From the NCBI GenBank assembly GCA_050247255.1, contig JBFWUM010000047.1, positions 1 to 30,670 of the forward strand: a DNA stretch of 30,670 nt. The letters run 5' to 3'. Below the pieces are notes generated by a model. The model made no database searches and was not told the DNA's origin. It worked only from the letters and a program-made list of their open reading frames with translations. Position 1 is the stretch's first letter; every line of letters starts with the position of its first letter. Source of the DNA: JBFWUM01 sp050247255 (GTDB taxonomy: Bacteria; Acidobacteriota; Vicinamibacteria; Vicinamibacterales; UBA2999). A program made the position numbers and the translations under genes. Below, piece by piece: positions 1 through 7,185 of this stretch.

Positions 1-190
1 TGATCATCGTGTTGACGGCAAACGCCGGCAGGTGTCCCTCGTAGAAGACGATCGGGTTCCGCAGGCGGATAGGACGCTCGTAGTAGGCGGCCGGGTCCAG
101 CAGGTCGAAGAGCGCGCGCGTGCGGGCGCGGCTGCGGCGGAAGCGATCGCGGAGCGCGCCGCGGTCGACGGCAATAGAAGCAGCAGGCAT
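1..190 (-). CDS. EgtB/SUMF1-type nonheme iron enzyme, N-terminal fragment (partial)
   Basis: Reading leftwards from the ATG at 190, 63 codons stay open to the window edge, so only the N-terminus is visible. The fragment has an Arg-rich helix (RFRRSRARTRALFDLL) followed by DPAAYYERPIRLRNPIVFYEG and HLPAFAVNT. This is the typical start of DinB-like plus formylglycine-generating-enzyme (SUMF1/EgtB/PvdO) proteins, in which the first domain carries metal-binding histidines. Known members make ergothioneine or related sulfoxides from thiols and histidine derivatives, but the catalytic C-terminal half lies outside the window, so the substrate is unknown. The gene is divergent from thiS, with a 75-bp shared upstream region. 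The family call is fairly good; the specific function is open. Confidence 0.55.
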   Translation of the reverse strand, partial: MPAASIAVDRGALRDRFRRSRARTRALFDLLDPAAYYERPIRLRNPIVFYEGHLPAFAVNTMI

Positions 191-194
191 AAGA

Positions 195-206
195 TGATTC
201 AAATCA
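195..206. repeat. Small dyad in the egtB-like/thiS divergent intergenic region
   Basis: TGATT-CA-AATCA is a perfect 5-bp inverted repeat five bases upstream of the egtB-like ATG. It could be an operator, or a chance dyad in the only AT-rich patch of this region. No regulator is encoded nearby. Confidence 0.2.
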
Positions 207-216
207 AGAGCTTACC

Positions 217-245
217 TTGACTTGCCGCGACCGTCACGGTACGCT
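217..245 (+). promoter_or_regulatory. Candidate sigma70-type promoter for thiS-thiG
   Basis: TTGACT (217-222) is followed by a 17-base spacer and TACGCT (240-245). The -35 box matches the consensus at five of six positions. The -10 box is weak, matching at three of six. Transcription would start about 10-15 bases before the thiS ATG, giving a very short leader with no room for a TPP riboswitch and no clear Shine-Dalgarno sequence. This is a prediction from spacing and hexamers only. Confidence 0.35.
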
Positions 246-265
246 GAACCATTCACGCCACTTCC

Positions 266-466
266 ATGCAGATCACGCTCAACGGAGAGCCGTACGAGCT
301 CGATCAGCCGCTCTCGGTCGCCGACCTGCTGCAGCGCCTCGACATCGACGAGCGCCGCGTGGCCATCGAGTACAACCTGAACATCCTCAAGCGATATGCG
401 TTCCCGCAGACGATCGTCAGCGAAGGCGACCGGCTGGAGATCGTGAATTTCGTTGGCGGGGGTTAA
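266..466 (+). CDS. thiS: Sulfur carrier protein ThiS
   Basis: A 66-residue ubiquitin-like protein, the normal size for ThiS. It begins MQITLNGEPYEL, has the conserved VADLLQRL and VAIEYN segments, and ends in NFVGGG. The C-terminal Gly-Gly is adenylated by ThiF and converted to a thiocarboxylate, which donates sulfur to ThiG for the thiazole moiety of thiamine. The tail shows three glycines rather than two, a small variation. The stop codon (464-466) is seven bases before the thiG ATG, so the two are certainly co-transcribed. ThiF, ThiO/ThiH and ThiE are not in the window. Confidence 0.93.
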   Translation: MQITLNGEPYELDQPLSVADLLQRLDIDERRVAIEYNLNILKRYAFPQTIVSEGDRLEIVNFVGGG

Positions 467-473
467 CGACGAA

Positions 474-1253
474 ATGCACGACACGCCCTTCACCATTGCC
501 GATCGCACCTTCCGCTCGCGGCTGATCGTCGGCACCGGCAAGTACTCGTCACATGCCGTCATGGCGCAGGCGCACGAAGCCTCGGGCGCCGACATGGTGA
601 CGGTGGCGGTGCGGCGGGTGAACATCGTCGACCGCTCGCGGGAATCGCTCCTCGACTACATCGACACCTCGCGCATCTTCATCCTGCCGAACACCGCCGG
701 CTGCTACACCGCGGACGAGGCCGTCCGCACGGCGCGCCTGGGGCGCGAAGCGGGGCTGTCGAACTGGGTCAAGCTCGAGGTCATCGGCGACGAGCGGACG
801 CTCTTTCCCGACAACGAGGCGCTGATCGAGGCGACCCGGGTGCTCGCGCGCGAGGGGTTCGTCGTGCTGCCCTACACCACCGACGATCCGATCGCCTGCC
901 GCAAGCTCGAGGACGCCGGGGCGGCGGCGGTGATGCCGCTCGGCGCGCCGATCGGCTCGGGCCTCGGCATCCAGAACGTCAACAACATCCGGATCATCCG
1001 CGAGTTCGCGCGCGTGCCGGTCATTGTCGACGCCGGCGTCGGCACGGCGTCCGACGCGGCGCTCGCCATGGAGCTCGGCGCCGACGGCGTGCTGATGAAC
1101 ACGGCGATCGCCGGCGCCCAGGACCCGATCGCCATGGCGACAGCCATGAAGCACGCGGTCGTCGCCGGCCGGCTGGCCCACCTCGCGGGGCGGATCCCGA
1201 AGAAGATGTACGCCACCGCCAGCAGCCCGGTCGAGGGAATGGTCGGCCGCTGA
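474..1253 (+). CDS. thiG: Thiazole synthase ThiG
   Basis: A 259-residue TIM-barrel enzyme, the usual ThiG length. It forms the thiazole phosphate of thiamine from 1-deoxy-D-xylulose 5-phosphate, ThiS thiocarboxylate and dehydroglycine. Visible family signatures are SRLIVGTGKY near the N-terminus, the Schiff-base lysine in NWVKLEVI (K100), PLGAPIGSGLGIQN, VIVDAGVGTASDAA and the late GADGVLMNTAIA phosphate-binding segment. I choose the ATG at 474 because it follows the thiS stop. An in-frame TTG at 453 would overlap thiS and add seven non-conserved residues. Four bases separate its stop from the next gene, so the downstream methyltransferase may ride on the thi transcript. Confidence 0.95.
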   Translation: MHDTPFTIADRTFRSRLIVGTGKYSSHAVMAQAHEASGADMVTVAVRRVNIVDRSRESLLDYIDTSRIFILPNTAGCYTADEAVRTARLGREAGLSNWVKLEVIGDERTLFPDNEALIEATRVLAREGFVVLPYTTDDPIACRKLEDAGAAAVMPLGAPIGSGLGIQNVNNIRIIREFARVPVIVDAGVGTASDAALAMELGADGVLMNTAIAGAQDPIAMATAMKHAVVAGRLAHLAGRIPKKMYATASSPVEGMVGR

Positions 1254-1257
1254 CGCG

Positions 1258-2421
1258 ATGACCGACCGCCTGGACCGCACGCAGGTCGAACGCCTCAACC
1301 GCCTCTGGGCCATGCCGGATCGTCCGGCCGGCGGCGGCGTCAAGGCGCGCATCAAGCGCCGCATCCTCAACATGCTCGGCCCGGAGCTGCTCGGCCAGCA
1401 GGAGTTCAACGCCGCGGTCGTCGATCACCTGAATCGCAACATGGCGCCGGTGGAAGCGGCGCTCGGGCGCCTCGACGAGATGGAGCTCGAGCGCGAGGCG
1501 CTGCTGGCGCGCGAGCGGCGGCGCGACGGCGCCGTGGCGGCGCTCGCCGCCACGCACGACGAGCTCCGCGCAGCGATCAGCGTCCTGCAGCAGGCAACGC
1601 AGAACCTGAAGCGCGAGATCGCCAACGGGCGCGTGGTCGTCGCGACACCGTCGCGAACGGAGGCCCGGGACTTCAGTCCCGGGCTGGCGGGGAGCCAGGG
1701 CGAGGGTCGCTCGAGCCAGTTCGATGACCTCGACAGCCACAAGTACGTCGGCTTCGAGGAGCAGTTCCGCGGATCCGAGCAAGACATCCGCCAGCGGCTG
1801 TCCGAGTACCTGCCGATCTTCGAGGGCGCCGCCGACGTGCTGGACATCGGCTGCGGCCGCGGCGAGTTCCTCGATCTGCTGCGCGCGCGCGGCGTCAGCG
1901 GCCGCGGCATCGACCTGAACCCGGCGATGGTCGAGGTCTCGCGCGGGCTCGGCCTCGACGTCACGGCCGCCGACGCGCTCGACTACCTGCGCGCCCAGCC
2001 CGACGGCTCGCTGGGCGGCCTCTTCTCGGCGCAGGTCGTGGAACACCTCGAGCCGCGCTACCTCACCCAGCTGCTCGACGCGGCCTTCGACAAGCTGCGG
2101 CCGGACGCGCCGATCGTCCTCGAGACGATCAACCCGGCGTGCTGGTTCGCGTTCTTCGAAAGCTACGTGCGCGACATCACGCACGTGCGGCCGATCCATC
2201 CGGACACGCTGAAGTACCTGCTGATTGCCAGCGGGTTCCAGCGTGTGGACATCCGCTACCGCGCGCCGTATCCCGAGAGCGAGAAGCTCCAGCCGGTGGC
2301 GGGAGCCGCCGACGGCAACGTGCTCGCCAACTGGGCCGAGACGTTGAACGCCAACGTCGAGAAAATCAACCGGCTGCTCTTTACCTACCTGGATTACGCA
2401 GCCATCGGCCGCCGCTCTTGA
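1258..2421 (+). CDS. SAM-dependent methyltransferase with N-terminal coiled coil (glycan-type)
   Basis: 387 residues. Residues 1-40 are basic and about 50-125 are heptad-like and Glu/Arg/Leu/Ala-rich (probable coiled coil). A low-complexity linker (about 126-160) leads to a class I methyltransferase domain with motif I VLDIGCGRGEF (194-204), GIDLNPAMV (217-225) and AQVVEHLEP (258-266). The later THVRPIHPDTLKYLL (308-322) is typical of methyltransferases in O-antigen and glycan clusters (WbdD-like or rhamnan O-methyltransferases). Known relatives cap or decorate the chain, and the coiled coil may anchor or measure it; that is inference here. The linker contains a palindromic repeat (1664-1683) read in frame as RDFSPG. 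The stop overlaps the TTG start of the next gene. Confidence 0.8.
   Translation: MTDRLDRTQVERLNRLWAMPDRPAGGGVKARIKRRILNMLGPELLGQQEFNAAVVDHLNRNMAPVEAALGRLDEMELEREALLARERRRDGAVAALAATHDELRAAISVLQQATQNLKREIANGRVVVATPSRTEARDFSPGLAGSQGEGRSSQFDDLDSHKYVGFEEQFRGSEQDIRQRLSEYLPIFEGAADVLDIGCGRGEFLDLLRARGVSGRGIDLNPAMVEVSRGLGLDVTAADALDYLRAQPDGSLGGLFSAQVVEHLEPRYLTQLLDAAFDKLRPDAPIVLETINPACWFAFFESYVRDITHVRPIHPDTLKYLLIASGFQRVDIRYRAPYPESEKLQPVAGAADGNVLANWAETLNANVEKINRLLFTYLDYAAIGRRS
1664..1683. repeat. REP-like palindrome inside a coding region
   Basis: A perfect inverted repeat: two 9-bp arms (CCCGGGACT and AGTCCCGGG) around a TC loop. It lies in the linker between the coiled coil and the catalytic domain of the methyltransferase and is translated in frame as part of EARDFSPGLAGS. 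Its compactness and position in a dispensable linker suggest a dispersed palindromic element rather than selected protein sequence. No second intact copy was seen in the window. Confidence 0.6.
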
Positions 2422-3800
2422 GTTTCGCGCTCCGCCTTCTCGCCGGCGGCACGCTCGCGGCGCTGGTCATCACGGCGGCCCTGTCGCCGTTCCTCCCTCC
2501 CCTCGCCGGCCTGGCGGCGATCCTGACGCTGGCGATCGCCCTCTGGCGCGCCGACATGGGACTCGTCGTGCTGGTCGCGCTGGCGCCCGCGGGGCTGCTG
2601 CTGGCGCCGGATCCGGCGCGCGCCGCCGAGGCGCTGGCGTGGGGCTTTCTTGCCGGCTGGCTGCTGCGCGTCGACCGGCCGCTCGCGTCCGCGGGCGTTC
2701 CACGCGCGATCGCCCTCCCGGCGTCGCTCTACCTCGCCTGCGCGGTGTCGTCGTGGGTGGCGATCACGATTGCGGATGCCGGCGGCATCGACCCGGCGGC
2801 GTTGCCGCGCTTCATCCTGAAGGCCATCGGCACCGATCACCTGTGGGCGTCGAGCCCGGAGCCGGAGACGTCGGCCATGCTGCTGACCACGGCAGGGCTC
2901 GGCGTGCTGCTGGCATCGCTGGCGGTGACGCGCGCAGTACCGGGCACCGCCGTGCGGCTGGCGGCCGCGCTTGGGATCAGCAGCGCGGCGCTGGCCGGCG
3001 CCGCCGCGCTTTCGGTCCTGCGGATGTGGGCGGGGGCGGGCTTCGCACTCTGGTGGCTGGCACGCTATCCGACCATCGAGCGCGTCGCGCTGCACATGCC
3101 CGACGTCAACGCCGCCGGCTCGCTCTACGCGCTGGCGCTGCTGGCCACGGCCGGCCTGGCGCTGCGCCTCAGGTCGCAGCGCTGGCTGTGGGCGGCGCTC
3201 GCCCTCATCACGCTGGTCGGCCTGGTGCTGGCGGGATCACGCAGCGCCATGCTGGTGGCGCTGGTCACCGGCGCAGCGTTCGCGGTGATGTCGCGCACGG
3301 CGTGGCGGCCGCGGCTGGTCCACGTGCTCTCAGCCACCGCGGCGGTCGTCCTGCTGCTGGCCACCGTGGGCGTCGTCCTCGCGCGCGGCGGCGACGAGCA
3401 GAACAACGCCACGCGGGCGCTGCGGCAGCGCGCCCAGTTCATGGAAACGACCGGACGGATGATGGCGGCCTCACCCCTGCTCGGCGTCGGGGTCGGCCGC
3501 TACCACAGCCGCTCGAGCGAGTTCATGCCGGCCGACCTGCGCGCCATTTATGGCTATGAAAACGCCCACAACTACTTCGCGCAGCAGTTCGCCGAGCTCG
3601 GGATCATCGGCGGTGTGCTGTTCGCCTGGCTGATGGTGGCGGCGGTGGCCGCGGCCTGGCGCGACGCGCGCGGCGACTGGGCGCGGGCCGGGCTGGCGAC
3701 CGGGGTGACGGCGTACGGAATCACGTGCCTCACCGGGCATCCACTGCTCGTCCCCGAGGCCGCGCTCCCCTTCTGGCCGCTGCTCGGCGCGGGCGCCGCG
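2418..3800 (+). CDS. O-antigen ligase/polymerase (Wzy_C family), C-terminus lost in gap
   Basis: At least 461 residues of an integral membrane protein with about ten or more hydrophobic segments, starting almost at the N-terminus (FALRLLAGGTLAALVITAAL). Diagnostic of the WaaL/Wzy_C superfamily are GSRSAMLVALV near residue 272, the soluble-loop Arg-rich part, and YENAHNYFAQQFAELGIIGG near residues 380-395, followed by a further membrane helix. These proteins transfer undecaprenyl-linked glycan to an acceptor or polymerise repeat units at the periplasmic face. The start is TTG at 2418, overlapping the previous stop (TTGA); a longer frame upstream only shadows the methyltransferase. The reading frame enters the N run at 3801, so the true end is unknown. 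Confidence 0.8.
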
Positions 3801-3900
3801 NNNNNNNNNNNNNNNNNNNNNNNNNNNNNNNNNNNNNNNNNNNNNNNNNNNNNNNNNNNNNNNNNNNNNNNNNNNNNNNNNNNNNNNNNNNNNNNNNNNN
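3801..3900. other. Assembly gap (100 N)
   Basis: Exactly 100 undetermined bases, the conventional symbol for a scaffold gap of unknown size. It interrupts the 3' end of the O-antigen ligase gene and abuts a tandem repeat on its right side. Genes could be missing here. Confidence 0.97.
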
Positions 3901-3940
3901 AGGTAGAAGGTCAAAGGTAGAAGGTCAAAGGTAGAAGGTA
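3901..3940. repeat. 14-bp tandem repeat at the gap edge
   Basis: Unit AGGTAGAAGGTCAA at 3901-3914 and 3915-3928, plus a partial third copy at 3929-3940. The array begins directly at the gap, so it probably extends into it and caused the assembly break. It sits between convergent genes (O-antigen ligase on plus, dehydrogenase on minus) and ends two bases before the dehydrogenase stop codon. Confidence 0.85.
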
Positions 3941-3941
3941 C

Positions 3942-5231
3942 CTACAGCCTGAAGACGTTCGGGGCCGTGACGCCCTTCAGGGCGTTGCGGGTGTCGACGA
4001 CGATCGGGAAGCGGCCGGGCATGGCCGCGTAGTCGAAGACGCTGTGGTTGGTGCAGATGACGGCGCAGTCGATGCCGCGCACGTCCGGCTCCGGCACCGA
4101 CGCCAGGCAGAGGTCGCCTTCCTGCAGCGTCGGGACGTGCGGATCGGTGTAGCTCAGCTCGGCGCCGCGACGGTGCAACAACTCCAGCACGTCGAGCGCC
4201 GGCGACTCGCGCATGTCGCTCACGTCCTTCTTGTAGGCGACGCCAAACAGGTGCACCTTCGCGCCGTTGATGGCGCGCTTCTGCGTGTTCAGCGCCTCGC
4301 CGATGCGCTCGACGACGTAGGCCGGCATCGACCCGTTGATCTGCCCCGCCAGCTCGATGAAGCGGCACTCGAACCCGCTCTGCCGCGCCTTCCACGACAG
4401 ATAGAACGGATCGATCGGGATGCAGTGGCCCCCCAGGCCGGGCCCCGGGTAGAACGGCATGAAGCCGAACGGCTTGGTGCTGGCCGCGTTGATCACTTCC
4501 CAGACGTCGATGTTCATGCGGTGCGACATCAGGGCAATCTCGTTGACCAGGCCGATGTTCACCGCGCGGAACGTGTTCTCGAGCAGCTTGACCATCTCGG
4601 CCACCTGCGTCGAGCTGACCGGCACGACGGTGTCGATCGAGGTGCGATAGAGCGCCGCCGCCACCTCCGAGCACGCCGGCGTCGTCCCGCCGACGACCTT
4701 CGGCGTGTTGCGGGTGTTGAACTTCTCGTTGGCCGGGTCGACGCGCTCGGGTGAAAACGCGAGGAAGAAGTCGCGGCCGACAACCAGCCCCTGCGCCTCG
4801 AACATCGGCTGCAGCACTTCAGCGGTGGTCCCCGGGTAGGTCGTCGACTCGAGCACGATCAGCATGCCGGGGTGCAGGTACCTGGCAATTTGCTCGGCGG
4901 CGGCGACGACGAACGACATGTCCGGGTCTTTCGTCTTGCGCAGCGGCGTCGGCACGCAGATGTCGACGGCGTCCATTTCGGCCAGCCGCGACATGTCGGT
5001 CGTGGCGCGCAGGCGCCCGGCCTGGACCTGCTCCGCCAGGTCGGCGCTCTTGACGTCGCCGATGTAGCTGCGGCCGGCGGAGATGGCCTCGGTCTTGGCG
5101 GCATCGACGTCGAAGCCGGTGACGTCGAAGCCGGCCCTGGCGAACTCCACCGCCAGCGGCAGGCCGACGTAGCCGAGGCCGATCACACCGACGCGCGCCG
5201 ATCGGCGCTCGAGCTTCTCTTTCAGGTTCAT
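3942..5231 (-). CDS. Nucleotide-sugar 6-dehydrogenase, UDP-GlcNAc/UDP-HexNAc type (WbpA/TviB-like)
   Basis: 429 residues, full length for the UDP-glucose/GDP-mannose dehydrogenase family. The N-terminal Rossmann motif is VGVIGLGYVGLPLA (14-27), and the middle dimerisation domain contains KLLENTFRAVNIGLVNE. The catalytic cysteine is C270 in GPGLGGHCIPIDP, and a C-terminal UDP-binding domain follows. VPTPLRKTKDPDMS (93-106) and FAFSPERVDP-like features resemble UDP-N-acetylglucosamine and UDP-N-acetylmannosamine 6-dehydrogenases more than UDP-glucose dehydrogenase. The reaction is a two-step NAD-dependent oxidation of C6 to a carboxylate, giving a uronic acid donor. The ATG at 5231 gives the MNLKEKLERR start; further upstream codons are unconserved. 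It is the last gene of a three-gene minus-strand operon. Confidence 0.88.
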   Translation of the reverse strand: MNLKEKLERRSARVGVIGLGYVGLPLAVEFARAGFDVTGFDVDAAKTEAISAGRSYIGDVKSADLAEQVQAGRLRATTDMSRLAEMDAVDICVPTPLRKTKDPDMSFVVAAAEQIARYLHPGMLIVLESTTYPGTTAEVLQPMFEAQGLVVGRDFFLAFSPERVDPANEKFNTRNTPKVVGGTTPACSEVAAALYRTSIDTVVPVSSTQVAEMVKLLENTFRAVNIGLVNEIALMSHRMNIDVWEVINAASTKPFGFMPFYPGPGLGGHCIPIDPFYLSWKARQSGFECRFIELAGQINGSMPAYVVERIGEALNTQKRAINGAKVHLFGVAYKKDVSDMRESPALDVLELLHRRGAELSYTDPHVPTLQEGDLCLASVPEPDVRGIDCAVICTNHSVFDYAAMPGRFPIVVDTRNALKGVTAPNVFRL

Positions 5232-5247
5232 GGTGTCTGGTTCGCGG

Positions 5248-6234
5248 CTAGCGCGCGGCTCCGGCGGTGGCCTGCGGCGCGAGGCGGGCCACGTCGGCAT
5301 CCACCATCATGGCCACCAGCTGTTCGAACGAGACGGTCGGCTGCCAGCCGAGCACGCGCTTCGCCTTCGCCGGGTCGCCAATCAGGTGATCCACTTCCGC
5401 GGGGCGGATGAAGGCCGGATCAATCCGGACGTAGCGCTTCCAGTCGAGCCCGACGTGGCCGAACGCGGTCTCGACCAGCTGCTGCACCGAGTGGCTGACG
5501 CCGGTGGCGATGACGTAATCGTCGGCCTCGGGCTGCTGCAGCATCATCCACATCGCCTTGACGTAGTCGCCGGCAAATCCCCAGTCGCGGCACGCGTCGA
5601 GGTTGCCGAGCGCGAGGTGATCGGCGAGGCCGAGCTTGATGCGGGCGACGCCGTCGCTCACCTTGCGCGTGACGAACTCGAGGCCGCGGCGCGGCGACTC
5701 GTGGTTGAAGAGGATCCCCGAGCAGGCGAACATCCCGTAGCTCTCGCGGTAGTTGACGGTGATGTAGTGGCCGAACACCTTCGACACGCCGTACGGGCTG
5801 CGCGGGTAGAACGGCGTCAGCTCGGTCTGCGGCACTTCACGCACGCGGCCGTACATTTCGCTCGACGAGGCCTGGTAGATCTTGATGCCCTTGTCGACCT
5901 GCCGGATCGCCTCGAGGACGCGCGTCACCCCCTGCGAATTGAAGTCGCCGGTGAGCAGCGGCTGGTCCCAGGACGCCGGGACGAACGACATCGCCGCCAG
6001 GTTGTAGAACTCGTCGGGCCGGACGTCGGCGACGGTGCGCATCAGCGACAGCTGGTCGAGCAGGTCGGCCGGGCGCAGCGTGATGCGATCGAGCAGGTGC
6101 TCGATGCGCCAGAAATTCGAGGCGCTCAGGCGCCGGACGACGCCGGTGACTTCATACCCCTTCTCGAGCAGCAGCTCGGCGAGGTACGACCCGTCCTGGC
6201 CGGTAATACCGGTAATAACCGCACGTTTTGCCAT
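5248..6234 (-). CDS. gmd: GDP-mannose 4,6-dehydratase
   Basis: 328 residues, matching short bacterial Gmd proteins. It is an extended SDR with cofactor motif ITGITGQDGSYLAELLLEKGY (from residue 8), RR of the NADP-binding type (VVRRLSASN), the catalytic SSSEMYG (123-129) and YGVSK (148-152), NHESPRRG (substrate loop, 177-184) and the GNLDACRDWGFAGDYV segment that is a hallmark of Gmd. It converts GDP-D-mannose to GDP-4-keto-6-deoxy-D-mannose, precursor of GDP-fucose, GDP-rhamnose, GDP-perosamine and others. The start is ATG 6234. The next gene upstream in the operon encodes a candidate 4-ketoreductase (6252-7145). No fcl or per gene is seen. Confidence 0.93.
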   Translation of the reverse strand: MAKRAVITGITGQDGSYLAELLLEKGYEVTGVVRRLSASNFWRIEHLLDRITLRPADLLDQLSLMRTVADVRPDEFYNLAAMSFVPASWDQPLLTGDFNSQGVTRVLEAIRQVDKGIKIYQASSSEMYGRVREVPQTELTPFYPRSPYGVSKVFGHYITVNYRESYGMFACSGILFNHESPRRGLEFVTRKVSDGVARIKLGLADHLALGNLDACRDWGFAGDYVKAMWMMLQQPEADDYVIATGVSHSVQQLVETAFGHVGLDWKRYVRIDPAFIRPAEVDHLIGDPAKAKRVLGWQPTVSFEQLVAMMVDADVARLAPQATAGAAR

Positions 6235-6251
6235 GGATCTATCCGTCAATT

Positions 6252-7145
6252 CTACGCTGTCGAGGGCCGTCGTGCCGACAGCCACCGGCCGAGGGCATCC
6301 TGCCAGGACGGCATCGTGAAGCCGGCCGCCGCCAGCTTGCCGTTGTCGAGGGCGCAGAAGCGCGGGCGTCGCGCGGTCATGCTGACCTCACCGACGCGCA
6401 CGGGGGTGATGCGCGCCTCGACGCCCAGCAATCGGGCGGCCTGGTGCGCCACGTCGTACCAGCTCCCCTGGCCTGAATTGACGCAGTGGTAGAGGCCGGT
6501 GGGCGCGCCCGATTCGATCAGGTGGCGTGTCGCCGCCGCCACGTCCTCGGCGTAGCTCGGGGAGACGATACGGTCGACGAACGCGCGGACCTCGCGGCCC
6601 GTTTCGAGCGCATCCACCATCTTCGCCAGCGTGCCGGCGCGTCCGGTCCACCCGGCCGGCGTCCCGAACACGCTCTCGACCCGCAGCACGTAGCCGCGGG
6701 CCGCCTCGAGGCCGAACCAGTCACCGAGCAGCTTCGAGGCGCCGTAGACGCTGCGGGGCGACGGCGCGGCCTCTTCGGTGTACGGCCGCAGGCCGGGCGA
6801 GTCGTCGAAGACGAAGTCGCTGCCGTAGTGCACGAGCACCGCGCCGCAGGCATCGGCGGCGCGGGCCAGGCTGCGCACCGCGAACGCGTTCGCGGCCAGC
6901 GCCGCCTGGGGCCGGTCCTGGGCGCCATCCACGTCGTTGAAGGCGGCGCAGTTGATGATGACCGCCGGGGCCGCGGCGGCGGACGCGTCCCGGACCGCGC
7001 GCGGATCGGCGACGTCGAGGCTCTCCCGTGTGTGCGCCACGACGTCCCAGTCGGCGAAGGCGCGAACGATCACGTGGCCAAGCTGCCCCTGCGCGCCGGT
7101 CACGAGGACCCGCCGCGTCGGGCGTGGGGCATACTGGGAGGGCAT
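6252..7145 (-). CDS. RmlD-type NAD(P)-dependent 4-ketosugar reductase
   Basis: 297 residues, the usual RmlD (dTDP-4-dehydrorhamnose reductase) size. Seen: RVLVTGAQGQLG (12-23), the NCAAFNDVDGAQ segment equivalent to the RmlD NxAAYTxVDxAE motif (65-76), HYGSDFVFDD equivalent to STDYVFDG (106-115), the YGASK catalytic pair (Y134, K138) and RVESVFG. The C-terminal RPRFCALDNGKLAAAGF matches the substrate-binding end. Classical RmlD makes dTDP-L-rhamnose, but rmlA, rmlB and rmlC are absent here and gmd is adjacent. A GDP-4-keto-6-deoxymannose reductase role is therefore possible; substrate undecided. It is first in a minus operon, divergent from the FAD oxidoreductase with 40 bp between the start codons. 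Confidence 0.78.
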   Translation of the reverse strand: MPSQYAPRPTRRVLVTGAQGQLGHVIVRAFADWDVVAHTRESLDVADPRAVRDASAAAAPAVIINCAAFNDVDGAQDRPQAALAANAFAVRSLARAADACGAVLVHYGSDFVFDDSPGLRPYTEEAAPSPRSVYGASKLLGDWFGLEAARGYVLRVESVFGTPAGWTGRAGTLAKMVDALETGREVRAFVDRIVSPSYAEDVAAATRHLIESGAPTGLYHCVNSGQGSWYDVAHQAARLLGVEARITPVRVGEVSMTARRPRFCALDNGKLAAAGFTMPSWQDALGRWLSARRPSTA

Positions 7146-7185
7146 CCTGGCGATCGTACAGCAAGGATTTCATCCAAACCACCGC

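Noticed and set aside
191..265. TPP riboswitch upstream of thiS
   Set aside because: The 75-bp intergenic region has no CUGAGA-type thi box or paired stems of the right length, and the predicted leader is very short.
2139..2417. Longer N-terminus for the O-antigen ligase
   Set aside because: This stretch overlaps the methyltransferase coding sequence in another frame and is Arg/His-rich without membrane character; TTG at 2418 begins the hydrophobic protein.
3901..3940. CRISPR array
   Set aside because: Short head-to-tail units without unique spacers; a simple tandem repeat.
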